NCBI GenBank assembly: GCA_948473115.1 | Contig: CAOKWI010000006.1 | Coordinates: 1-64,000, forward strand | Direction: 5' to 3' | From: an uncultured Lachnospiraceae bacterium | GTDB taxonomy: Bacteria; Bacillota; Clostridia; Lachnospirales; Lachnospiraceae | Length of the DNA stretch: 64,000 bases | In this document: positions 1 to 8,023 of the stretch, one piece after another | How positions within the stretch are numbered: position 1 is the first letter of the stretch | Layout: each line of letters begins with the position of its first letter | The notes under the pieces: generated by a model | Database searches by the model: none | Told to the model about the DNA's origin: nothing | What the model saw: the letters and a program-made list of their open reading frames with translations, nothing else | Translations under genes and position numbers: made by a program

Positions 1-175
1 GAATTGCGTCTTCGCGCCATAGTCTTCGTAGGCAGTGGATTTCATCTCCGCTAAGACCGCCCCCCAAAGTCCGCCTAGGACAGGACAGCACGTCGCCGCC
101 TGACTTTCCGCAATTTACAATGATTCAAGGTCAAGCAACCGTGCCTGAATGGCACAAAGCTGCCTGTCAATCAGT
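1..175 (-). repeat. Inverted decayed copy of the 57.4-57.6 kb sequence
   Basis: Bases 1-100 are the reverse complement of 57478-57577 with about six mismatches by eye. The similarity continues more weakly to about 175 (matching roughly 57403-57477). Read on the minus strand, the part beyond base 100 resembles the end of the short AT-rich reading frame at 57297-57503, but the CPC motif seen there has decayed here. It looks like a duplicated, inverted chunk containing a gene relic. No gene is supported in bases 1-366. Confidence 0.75.
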
Positions 176-210
176 CGAAACTAAGGCATAATAGCTCTGA
201 ATAGATCATT

Positions 211-369
211 TTTTTACCTTATAGGAAATTTCGTCCTGGCCGGGGAAGAATGCGAAGCATTCTTCGAATTGCCTCGCAGAGGCAATTTTTTTACCTTATA
301 GGAAATTTCGTCCTGGCCGGGGAAGAATGCGAAGCATTCTTCGAATTGCCTCGCAGAGGCAATTTTTTA
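211..369 (+). repeat. Two tandem copies of a hairpin/T-run module
   Basis: Two copies with a 77-bp period. Each has a head (TTATAGGAAATTTCGTCC), a first hairpin GAAGAATGC-GAA-GCATTCTTC, a second hairpin TTGCCTC-GCA-GAGGCAA, and a T-run. The second hairpin plus T-run would work as an intrinsic terminator for plus-strand transcripts arriving from the left. Related modules lie at 12149, 16169, 37196 and 37276-37580, with different but still paired second hairpins. Confidence 0.85.
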
Positions 370-504
370 TGCGAAAGGAAATCCGGTCAATATATTTAAA
401 TCCTGCGCCGTCCCTTTAGCTAAGACAATACACTCTACACCAGCAGGCCGCCTGGTACGATCGGGGCTGGATAAATACCGTCTCTTTTCGTTGACGTATT
501 TCAT
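367..504 (-). other. Short reading frame (45 codons) over a dispersed repeat; coding status unclear
   Basis: Reads MKYVNEKRRY...GFPFA with its stop inside the T-run of the hairpin module. A segment at 408-460 recurs at 57687-57741, and in this frame both copies read RTRRPAGVECIVLAKGTA; the one clear difference there is a synonymous Ala codon. No SD precedes the ATG and the frame overlaps the feoA promoter. It may be a relic C-terminus carried by the repeat rather than a live gene. Confidence 0.25.
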
Positions 505-519
505 GGGACGGGCTACAAT
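491..519 (+). promoter_or_regulatory. Predicted sigma-A promoter of feoAB
   Basis: TTGACG (491-496), 17-bp spacer, TACAAT (514-519), about 40 bp before the feoA ATG. Both boxes are near consensus at ideal spacing. No clear Fur or DtxR operator was recognised. Confidence 0.7.
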
Positions 520-561
520 AAGAATGGATAGGCAATAGTTTATAGAAGAAGGTCGGATACT

Positions 562-795
562 ATGACATTATATGAAGCAAAAAAGGGAGAAAGGTACTGT
601 ATTTCAGGGCTGTATGTGGAGCCTCAGATCACCAGGAGGTTACAGGCGCTGGGGCTTAATGACGGTACTGTGCTTAACGTATTGAACCGGAAGAAGAAGG
701 GAGCCCTGATCATTCAGGTCAGGGGCACAAGGCTTGCCCTTGGAAAACATATTTCCTCCAATATCGAGATCAAGGAGGCGGGGGAGGAAGTATGA
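562..795 (+). CDS. feoA: Ferrous iron transport protein A
   Basis: A 77-residue SH3-like FeoA protein. It fits the family in size (75-80 residues) and in the pattern of an N-terminal strand with GERY, a central RLQALGLNDGT segment and a C-terminal strand ending with LALGKHISSNIEIK. FeoA is a small cytosolic partner of the FeoB channel, thought to regulate or stabilise it during Fe(II) uptake under anaerobic conditions. Its stop overlaps the feoB start (ATGA), which indicates translational coupling. An AGAAGG-like SD lies upstream of the ATG. The order feoA-feoB and the promoter at 491 make this a compact iron-uptake operon. Confidence 0.95.
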   Translation: MTLYEAKKGERYCISGLYVEPQITRRLQALGLNDGTVLNVLNRKKKGALIIQVRGTRLALGKHISSNIEIKEAGEEV

Positions 796-2801
796 ACAAA
801 GAGACAAACCGCAAACATATCAATGTGGCATGTGTGGGAAATCCAAACTGCGGGAAGACCACATTATTTAACGCCCTCACCGGATCCAGGCTGAAGGTGG
901 CCAACTGGCCCGGGGTCACGGTGGAGCGCTTTGAGGGTGAGACGGAATATGAGGATACAGGGATCACCCTGATCGACACTCCCGGTATCTATTCCCTGAC
1001 CTGCTACACCATAGAGGAGAAGGTGACACGGCAGTGTGCCATGGATGATGATATTGACGTGATCATCAACGTGGTGGATGCCTCCTCGCTGGAGAGAAAC
1101 CTGTATCTGACATTGCAGCTGCTGGAACTGGGCAAGCCAATAGTCCTGGCGCTGAATATGATGGATATTGTAAAGGAGCGGGGCATGGAGATCGATATGC
1201 ACCGGCTGCCTGAGATGCTGGGCAATATCCCCGTGGTGCCTGTCTCCGCGGCTAAGCGGACAGGGCTTGACATCCTGCTTCACGCGGTGATCCATCACTA
1301 TGAGGAGGGCGGTGAGGAATATATCCTGGACTATCCCGACTACATAGAGAATAAGATTGCCAAGCTGGAGGTCATGATGCAGGCCCATTACCCTACCCAT
1401 TCCTCCGTGCGCTGGCATGCCATTAAGCTTCTGGAGGACGATGAGGAGGTAAGACAGGAACACCCCATCTCCGTGGTCCACGTGGTGGACAGAAGCTATG
1501 AGAAGGAGATTATACAGTGTAAGTATGCCCACATAGAAAAGATAGTGGCTGAGACGCTGTTCCACAGGGATCAGAAGGCGGCCAGGACGGATAAGATCGA
1601 CAGGCTGCTGACCCATCCCGTTCTGGGGATTCCTGTATTTCTGCTGATCATGTGCATGGTATTTTTCCTGACCTTTACGGTGGGAGATGCCCTGAAAGGT
1701 GTATTCGAGACAGGGCTGGAGCATGTTTCCGATGCGGCATTGTCGGGACTGGAAGGACTTGGGGTGGCGTCCTGGCTGCGGTCGCTGATCGTGGACGGCA
1801 TCATTGCAGGCGTGGGAGGGATCCTTACCTTTATCCCCAACATCTTTATTCTGTTCCTGGCGCTGGCGGTGCTGGAGGACAGCGGCTATATGTCCAGGGT
1901 GGCTTATGTGATGGATTCTGTCATGGGAAAGGTGGGGCTTTCCGGCAAGGCATTTCTGCCCATGATTCTGGGGTTCGGCTGTACCGTGCCTGCGATCATG
2001 GCTACCAGGGCGCTTGAGACGGAACAGGACAGGCGTAAGACCATGCTGGTGACGCCCTTTATGTCCTGTTCGGCCAGGCTGCCGATCTATGTGCTGCTCT
2101 CGGAAATGTTTTTTCCGGAGGCAGCGGCCCCGGTAGCCTTTTCCATGTATGTCATCGGCATGGCGACCGCCATACTGGCAGCGAAGGTCATCAATAAGCT
2201 GGAGAAGGGGAAAGCCAATGATTCCCTGCTGATCGAACTGCCGGAATATAAAAGACCCAACGGGAGAACCATCCGCATTTACGTGTGGAACAAGCTGAAG
2301 GATTATCTGTCGAAGGCGGGAACTACCATATTTGTGGCTTCGATTGCGATCTGGTTTGTGCTGAATTTCGGCATAACGGGGATGGTGGAGAATCCGGCGG
2401 AGAGCTTCGGGGCGGCTGTCGGACGGCTGCTGGAGCCGGTGCTGGCGCCTGCGGGGCTGGGCATGTGGCAGATCGGCGTGGCGCTGCTCTCCGGTATTTC
2501 CGCCAAGGAGGTGGTGGTGTCCAGCTTTACGGTGCTGTTTGGGGTGTCCAATGCAAATTCCCAGGCGGGGATGGCTGCCATCGTGGCTAACATCCAGAGT
2601 ATGTATCCCGGCTTTGGGGCGCTGAACGCCTATTGCCTGATGCTGTTCTGCCTGCTGTATGTGCCCTGTGCCGCCACCGTGGCCACGGTGAAAAAGGAGA
2701 GCGGGTCCTGGGGGTTCACGTTTAAGATGATAGGGTTCCAGATGGCGCTGGCCTGGGTGGCATCTGTGGCGGTATATCAGGTCGGAAGCCTGTTCCTGTA
2801 G
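792..2801 (+). CDS. feoB: Ferrous iron transport protein B (GTPase-coupled membrane permease)
   Basis: 669 residues. The N-terminal G domain shows GNPNCGKTT (G1, residues 16-24), DTPG (G3, 62-65) and NMMD (G4, 122-125). A helical linker follows to about 270. The C-terminal membrane part holds two Gate-like halves with several hydrophobic helices (from about 280 to 665) and the conserved FGCTVPA and PFMSCSARLPIY segments. Translation is coupled to feoA by a 4-base overlap. It imports Fe(II) across the cytoplasmic membrane. The protein looks intact, and no separate feoC follows. Confidence 0.97.
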   Translation: MNKETNRKHINVACVGNPNCGKTTLFNALTGSRLKVANWPGVTVERFEGETEYEDTGITLIDTPGIYSLTCYTIEEKVTRQCAMDDDIDVIINVVDASSLERNLYLTLQLLELGKPIVLALNMMDIVKERGMEIDMHRLPEMLGNIPVVPVSAAKRTGLDILLHAVIHHYEEGGEEYILDYPDYIENKIAKLEVMMQAHYPTHSSVRWHAIKLLEDDEEVRQEHPISVVHVVDRSYEKEIIQCKYAHIEKIVAETLFHRDQKAARTDKIDRLLTHPVLGIPVFLLIMCMVFFLTFTVGDALKGVFETGLEHVSDAALSGLEGLGVASWLRSLIVDGIIAGVGGILTFIPNIFILFLALAVLEDSGYMSRVAYVMDSVMGKVGLSGKAFLPMILGFGCTVPAIMATRALETEQDRRKTMLVTPFMSCSARLPIYVLLSEMFFPEAAAPVAFSMYVIGMATAILAAKVINKLEKGKANDSLLIELPEYKRPNGRTIRIYVWNKLKDYLSKAGTTIFVASIAIWFVLNFGITGMVENPAESFGAAVGRLLEPVLAPAGLGMWQIGVALLSGISAKEVVVSSFTVLFGVSNANSQAGMAAIVANIQSMYPGFGALNAYCLMLFCLLYVPCAATVATVKKESGSWGFTFKMIGFQMALAWVASVAVYQVGSLFL

Positions 2802-2868
2802 AACTGTTACGTTTTTTGTGTAATGGCGGAGTTCGCTCTGCGGGAGTTCCAGTGTGCGGTGGATCAGG

Positions 2869-3092
2869 GGATTTAACGGGCAAACGCCCGATGAAACCGG
2901 ACAGGGAGCGCTGAAAGCGGGAGTTTCATGATACAATGAGTGTTAGCGAGAAGAATGTGCCTGCACATTCGGCGAGCGGCGAATGACGATCATGAATCGT
3001 AGATTCATGATACAATGAGTGTCAGCGAGAAGAATGTGCCTGCACATTTGGTGAGAGGCGAATGACGATTATGAATTATAGATTCATGATAT
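2869..3092 (+). repeat. Hairpin cluster with 79-bp tandem repeats carrying promoter-like boxes
   Basis: 2869-2924 holds paired modules (GCCCGATGAAACCGG and AGCGCTGAAAGCG) that resemble the cluster at 18611-18690. Two copies of a 79-bp unit follow (2925-3003, 3004-3082) and a third unit begins at 3083. Each unit starts TTCATGATACAATGAG and contains a hairpin around GTGCCTGCAC and a GGCGAATGACG tail. TACAAT/TATAAA inside each unit could serve as a -10 box for the downstream carbohydrate operon. No gene lies in 2802-3107. Confidence 0.75.
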
Positions 3093-3107
3093 AAAGGGAG
3101 AATGCAT

Positions 3108-3764
3108 ATGAAACTGATTTATGAAAATTCCCTTGCCTGTGCGGGGGATATCAAGGATTTTGTGCTGGAGGGACAGGCGAAAATTTCCTTCCCGGACGGC
3201 AGGATGCAGCTGGAAAATGCCATGGATGCGGGAAACGGGCAGAAAGCAAACTATGTGCTGTGGTGCCCGGAGGATTTTCCCTCCGATGTGCTGGTCACAT
3301 GGGAGTTCCTTCCGGTGAGGGAGCCGGGGCTGTGCATCCTGTTTTTCGGGGCCAGGGGCAAGAACGGCGAGGATATCTTTGATCCCAGGCTGGCGGCGAG
3401 GACAGGGGAGTATCCCCAGTACCATCATGGCGATATCAATGCTTTCCATGTGTCCTATTTCCGGAGAAAGGAGCCTGATGAGAGGGCTTTCCACACCTGT
3501 AACCTGAGAAAGAGCCATGGCTTCCACCTGGTTGCCCAGGGAGGTGACCCCATTCCCGACGCGGACGAGGCGAGGGAGCCTTACTGGCTGGCAGTGAGGA
3601 AGGAAAAGGGACTGGTTACCTTTTCCGTGAATGAACTGGAGGTATTCCGGTTCGAGGATGACGGGGAGACCTACGGTCCGCTGCTGGGGGGCGGGAAAAT
3701 CGGATTCCGCCAGCTTGCGCCGTTGGTGGCGGAGTACGGAAATCTGAAGGTATATGAAATATAG
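3108..3764 (+). CDS. DUF1961 family protein (YesU-like)
   Basis: 218 residues from the ATG at 3108, which sits 7 bp after GGGAG; an in-frame ATG at 3102 is too close to that SD. The sequence matches the DUF1961 family, typified by B. subtilis YesU of the rhamnogalacturonan gene cluster, a concanavalin-like beta-sandwich. Recognisable segments are YHHGDINAFHVSYFRR and CNLRKSHGFHLVAQGGDP. There is no signal peptide, so it is probably cytosolic. Its biochemical activity is not established; the context with GH2, YetA-like and GH88 genes suggests work on imported plant or host oligosaccharides. First gene of the operon. Confidence 0.8.
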   Translation: MKLIYENSLACAGDIKDFVLEGQAKISFPDGRMQLENAMDAGNGQKANYVLWCPEDFPSDVLVTWEFLPVREPGLCILFFGARGKNGEDIFDPRLAARTGEYPQYHHGDINAFHVSYFRRKEPDERAFHTCNLRKSHGFHLVAQGGDPIPDADEAREPYWLAVRKEKGLVTFSVNELEVFRFEDDGETYGPLLGGGKIGFRQLAPLVAEYGNLKVYEI

Positions 3765-3827
3765 AATTTATACTGCGCATCGGGTCCTGAACAGTTTTGA
3801 AGTTATAAATAACAGGAGAAATGGAAT

Positions 3828-6800
3828 ATGTATCTGGATTTGACAGGAAAATGGAGGATTTCATTGAATGCGGATGGCGGAAGGCAGACAGGGGAGATTG
3901 TGCTGCCCGGAAGCCTGCAGGGGGCGGGGTATGGCAATCCTGTGACGGTGGACACACCCTGGGTCAGCGGGCTGCATGACGCTTTCTGGTATGAGCAGGA
4001 ATCTTTTAAAAGGGGGAACGGGGAGGAATGCCGCGTGCCCTTTTTGTGTCAGCCGGTGAGGCATTTCATCGGCGAGGCGGTGTACGAAAGGGAAATTCAG
4101 CAGGAGGAAGAAACTGGGGAAGACTGGATCTTGCGGGTGGAACTGACACGCTGGCGCACGAAGGTGTGGATTGACGGCGTGCTTAAGGGGGAGGACTGCT
4201 CCCTTTGCACCGCCCATGAAATCAACTGCGGCAGATTGTCCGCGGGAGTACATACCATCCGCGTGTCCGTGGATAATTCCATGCAGTATCCCTACCGCCC
4301 TGACGGGCATGGGGTTTCCGATGCCCTGGGAGCCACCTGGAACGGCATGGCGGGGGAGATCGCACTGTTGACTGTGGGAGAACTGGACAGACGGCAGGAG
4401 GAGAGGGCTGCCTATGCGAAAAGCCATTCCCGGCATATGGAGGTGAAAGGGGAAAATTTCTATGTGGACGGGATTCCGTTCTATTTCCGCGCCACCCATT
4501 TCGGGGGAGATTACCCCAGGACAGGATATCCGGAAACGGATGCTGCCTGGTGGAAGAAGCTCATGTGTACGGTGAAGGAATGGGGATTAAATAGCATACG
4601 TTGCCATTCTTACTGTCCGCCAGAGGCCGCTTTTCAGGCGGCGGATGAGGAAGGGGTGCTCCTTCTGGTGGAGTGCGGCATGTGGAATATCTTTCGGGAG
4701 GGGATCCCCATGCTTGAGGTGCTGAGGCAAGAGACGAGGCGTATCCTGAGACAGTTCGGGCATCACCCTTCCTTTGCCTTTTTCTCCCCGTCCAACGAGC
4801 CGGGAGGGAAATGGTATCAGCCTTTGAGGGAATGGGTGACGGAGACAAGGGAATTTGACAAGGAGCTTGGCTATGAGGGCAGGAGATTGTACACCGCCCA
4901 GTCGGGATGGTTCTATGATGTGCCGCCGAAGGAGATTTCCGGTACGGATTTTGTTTATTTCCACCGTTCTGCCTATGGTCCGCTTCCGGGAGGCACGATC
5001 CGCAATTTCACAGGCTGGAAGGGAAAGGATCACAGCCCGTCCCTGGAGGGCGCAACGCTTCCCGTGATCTGCCATGAACTGGGACAGTGGTGTGTCTATC
5101 CTGATTTCAGCATTATTTCCCGGATGGACGGTTACCTGCGGCCGCGCAATTTTGAACTGTTCCGTGAGATTGCGGAGGAGAATGGTTTATTGCCTTATGC
5201 GGAGGACTTTCTGTACTGCTCCGGCAGAAATCAGCTCAGGTTATATAAGGAGGAACTGGAGGCAAATTTCAGGACGCAGGAGTTAAAGGGCTTCGAGCTG
5301 CTGGATCTGCATGACTATGCGGGTCAGGGTACGGCGCTGGTGGGCTTCCTGGATATTCTATGGCAGAATAAGGGTTATGCGTCCCCGGAGGAATTCAGGA
5401 GTTTCTGCGGGGATACGGTGTTGCTGATACGTATGGATTCCTTTGTCTGGAAGGATAACGACTGTGTGGAAATTCCGGTGGAGGTCAGTCATTTCGGTGC
5501 GGAGGAACTGACAGGGGAAACCTTGACCTATCGGTTGACTGAGGGGGAGAGGGTGATCCTTTCAGGGCAGATCCCGGATATCGGCGTGCCTTACGGAAGC
5601 TGTAGACAGGTGGGAAGCATTATGCTGGATTTTTCTGTTGTGGGGAAAAACAGTATGCTGACACTGGAACTGGAATTGGGGACGGTTAAGAACAGCTGGC
5701 AGCTGACAGTATTTGTGAGGCCGGGGATGCCCCGCTGGCCTGATGGCTCTGAGACTGATAATGAGGTTGAGACTGATAATGAAGTTGAGAGAAGAGATAT
5801 GGACTGCAAAGCAGGGGATAAAAGTCTGGTAGAGTCTGAGGCTGGATATGAAACTGAGAGCGGAGATATAGGCTGCAAAGCAAGGGATAAAAGTCTGGAA
5901 GAATCTGAGACCGGATATGAAACTGAGAGCGGAGATGAAGTGCGGGCTGGCAGGAAAATCCTGTATACCCGAAAATGGGAAAAGGCCAGGGAAGCCTTGC
6001 ACCGGGGCGGAAGGGTAGTGTATGCGCCTTATCTGTCAGATCTTTCCTATGAGTGCCCTGCCTTATCCATAAAAAATGTTTTCTGGAATGGACAGATGGG
6101 ACCTTCATGGATCCGCAGTCTTGGCATTATGGTACGGGAAAGTCATCCCATATTTAAGGTATTTCCCACCGAAAGGGACGGCGGATGGCAGTGGGAGGAT
6201 ATCCTGGCACATGCCAGGGGCTTCTGGCTGAAGGATATGGAGGGCTTGGAGCCCATTGTGCGTCCCATTGACGACTGGAACCGCAGCCTGTCCCTGGGAT
6301 TGCTGTTTGAGGCAAGGGTGGGACAGGGAAGCCTGTTTGTGGTATCTGCTGACCTGGAGGGAAGCTTTGAGGAGCGTCCCGCCGCATACTGCCTGAAACA
6401 GGCAATTCTCGATTATGCCGCTTCGGAGGCATTCGCCCCTTCCGCGGAAATTTCCTGTGAAGCCATAGAGGAAAAGCTGTTTCCGGTGACACGCATGGGG
6501 CAATTGGCGGGAAAAAGCCTGTATGACAAGGATGCACGGGTTGTTTCATCGGCGGAAACGGATGCCAATCCAAATATATCCACAAGGATTGAGAAGGATG
6601 CCTTTCCTGTTACCATAACGCTGACATTAAAAAAGCAGATGGTATTGAAAGGGCTTTTGTACCTACCGGAACAGAAGGACAGGGCGCATGAGGGATTTAT
6701 CAGAGAATACCGGCTGGAGTATTTTGACGCACAGGCAGAGGACTGGAAATGTTTGAGGACAGGTACATTTTTGAATACCAGCCTATCACAACGAGTGTTA

Positions 6801-7037
6801 TTTGATGTGCCTGTCACCACAGGGAAGCTGCGGCTGACAGTGCTGTCCTGCTACGGCTGTGTGGACAAGACGGTGTGGGCCGCAGACGGGGAAGGATGGG
6901 TTCAGAAATACCGGAAGGCCAAAGCCGTGGTACAGGTGGCGGGACTTCATGTGATATGTGAAGAACCGTCGGAAGGATCAGATGTGATTTTCTGGGAGGA
7001 AGGGCAGAAGTCTTCCACCAAGGAGATTGACAATTGA
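3828..7037 (+). CDS. Glycoside hydrolase family 2-type enzyme with C-terminal discoidin-like domain
   Basis: 1069 residues. An N-terminal galactose-binding-like sandwich (about 1-185) is followed by an immunoglobulin-like part and a TIM barrel (about 205-480). The NE pair in SPSNEPGG (Glu324) is the likely acid/base, and Glu417 in CHELGQW is the likely nucleophile. Residues about 641-710 are an acidic low-complexity linker with a 69-bp internal duplication. The C-terminal 110 residues or so resemble an F5/8 type C (CBM32-like) module. No signal peptide, so the substrate is probably taken up first. Sugar specificity (beta-galactoside, glucuronide or other) cannot be read from sequence. The downstream lipoprotein frame begins near this stop. 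Confidence 0.8.
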   Translation: MYLDLTGKWRISLNADGGRQTGEIVLPGSLQGAGYGNPVTVDTPWVSGLHDAFWYEQESFKRGNGEECRVPFLCQPVRHFIGEAVYEREIQQEEETGEDWILRVELTRWRTKVWIDGVLKGEDCSLCTAHEINCGRLSAGVHTIRVSVDNSMQYPYRPDGHGVSDALGATWNGMAGEIALLTVGELDRRQEERAAYAKSHSRHMEVKGENFYVDGIPFYFRATHFGGDYPRTGYPETDAAWWKKLMCTVKEWGLNSIRCHSYCPPEAAFQAADEEGVLLLVECGMWNIFREGIPMLEVLRQETRRILRQFGHHPSFAFFSPSNEPGGKWYQPLREWVTETREFDKELGYEGRRLYTAQSGWFYDVPPKEISGTDFVYFHRSAYGPLPGGTIRNFTGWKGKDHSPSLEGATLPVICHELGQWCVYPDFSIISRMDGYLRPRNFELFREIAEENGLLPYAEDFLYCSGRNQLRLYKEELEANFRTQELKGFELLDLHDYAGQGTALVGFLDILWQNKGYASPEEFRSFCGDTVLLIRMDSFVWKDNDCVEIPVEVSHFGAEELTGETLTYRLTEGERVILSGQIPDIGVPYGSCRQVGSIMLDFSVVGKNSMLTLELELGTVKNSWQLTVFVRPGMPRWPDGSETDNEVETDNEVERRDMDCKAGDKSLVESEAGYETESGDIGCKARDKSLEESETGYETESGDEVRAGRKILYTRKWEKAREALHRGGRVVYAPYLSDLSYECPALSIKNVFWNGQMGPSWIRSLGIMVRESHPIFKVFPTERDGGWQWEDILAHARGFWLKDMEGLEPIVRPIDDWNRSLSLGLLFEARVGQGSLFVVSADLEGSFEERPAAYCLKQAILDYAASEAFAPSAEISCEAIEEKLFPVTRMGQLAGKSLYDKDARVVSSAETDANPNISTRIEKDAFPVTITLTLKKQMVLKGLLYLPEQKDRAHEGFIREYRLEYFDAQAEDWKCLRTGTFLNTSLSQRVLFDVPVTTGKLRLTVLSCYGCVDKTVWAADGEGWVQKYRKAKAVVQVAGLHVICEEPSEGSDVIFWEEGQKSSTKEIDN
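5750..5942 (+). repeat. In-frame tandem repeats in the GH2 linker
   Basis: Two near-identical 69-bp units start at 5805 and 5874, each encoding a 23-residue acidic segment with KSL-ES and GYETESGD. They are preceded by a short duplicated ETDNEVETDNEVE. The repeats keep the reading frame and form a flexible, charged linker between the catalytic part and the C-terminal modules. Slipped-strand length variation is plausible. Confidence 0.8.
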
Positions 7038-7096
7038 GCAGTTTCAGGGGAAGCGTTGACCGGATCAGACAGTCAGGGGAAGAGGGAAGCAGAAAG

Positions 7097-7894
7097 ATGA
7101 TGCGGAAAATGATGGTGGGTACTATGGTGACCATGGTAACGGCTTTGACGGTACTGTCAGCCTGTGGAAGAAAAGACGATGAGAAGGCGGTGTCTCTGGA
7201 GGCGCAGTCTCTGGAAAGCGGTAATGCGTCAGGGGAAACGGATGGCGGAGGAGCGGCAGACGGCAGAGAATCGGACGTGGGAGCGGCGGACGGCAGAGAA
7301 TCGGACGTGGGAGCGGCAGACGGCAGGGGAACAGAGGGTGCGGCGGAGAGCCTGTCTGATACTGACAGGGAAATCTATTTACAGGCAGTCAATGAGGGCG
7401 AAGGTGATGCGAAGGGATATTCCCTGATTTATCTGGATGGGGACAATATCCCGGAACTGGTAGTCCATGACAGGGGAAACGATAGTTATTCAATCTATAC
7501 GGTCAAGGACCAGGCGTTATTCTGTATGGCGGATTCCCTGTCCACGGTGGAGCTGACCTATTTTGAAAGGTGTGGCGTCATAGCCAGCTTTTCAAGGTGG
7601 AATGGCGGCGGTGACGAGGGCGGATATGGCAGTTCTTATGATCAGGTATCCAGGGATAGGACGCTTACAAATGATGACGAGGCTGTCTTAAGCTACAGTT
7701 ATAATGCCACCTATAATGACGAGGGCAAATATACAGGAACGGGTGTTACTAAATATTTTTATATGGGGCAGGAAATTGAGGAAGCGGAGTACCGGGAGAA
7801 ACTGACAAGCCTTGGTATTGCAGAGGGAGAGGATCAGCTTTGCATGGAGGGCAGCTGTGACAAGGACGAAATCATTGCCCTTTTAAGCAGGTAA
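7097..7894 (+). CDS. Lipoprotein of unknown function in the carbohydrate operon
   Basis: About 265 residues from the ATG at 7097; a TTG at 7034 overlapping the GH2 stop would only add a polar leader. The N-terminus has Lys/Arg, a hydrophobic stretch and the lipobox LSAC, so it should be lipid-anchored outside the membrane. A low-complexity spacer with three GAADGRESDV-like decapeptides (30-bp repeats, about 7251-7340) leads to a globular domain containing YSLIYLDGDNIPELVV, a pattern seen in many secreted Clostridia proteins. I do not recognise a specific family. It may bind or sense ligands at the surface, but this is inference from position only. Confidence 0.7.
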   Translation: MMRKMMVGTMVTMVTALTVLSACGRKDDEKAVSLEAQSLESGNASGETDGGGAADGRESDVGAADGRESDVGAADGRGTEGAAESLSDTDREIYLQAVNEGEGDAKGYSLIYLDGDNIPELVVHDRGNDSYSIYTVKDQALFCMADSLSTVELTYFERCGVIASFSRWNGGGDEGGYGSSYDQVSRDRTLTNDDEAVLSYSYNATYNDEGKYTGTGVTKYFYMGQEIEEAEYREKLTSLGIAEGEDQLCMEGSCDKDEIIALLSR

Positions 7895-8023
7895 GACAAT
7901 GGTATCGTTAACTTGGATAGGGAATACCCGTGTTAAACCGGACGCTGCAATCAGGAATTAAGGGGAGCAGGGTGCGCTTTCCCGAAAAAGGATAGAACAT
8001 GGAAGCACAGGAGGGTTTTGGGA

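Noticed and set aside
408..470. tRNA or small structured RNA in the repeat before feoA
   Set aside because: No cloverleaf, anticodon stem or T-loop consensus can be drawn, and the same sequence occurs inside another repeat.
864..2936. 690-residue minus-strand open frame over feoB
   Set aside because: It is antisense to an unmistakable feoB, low in hydrophobic order and rich in His, Arg and Gln, as expected for a shadow frame.
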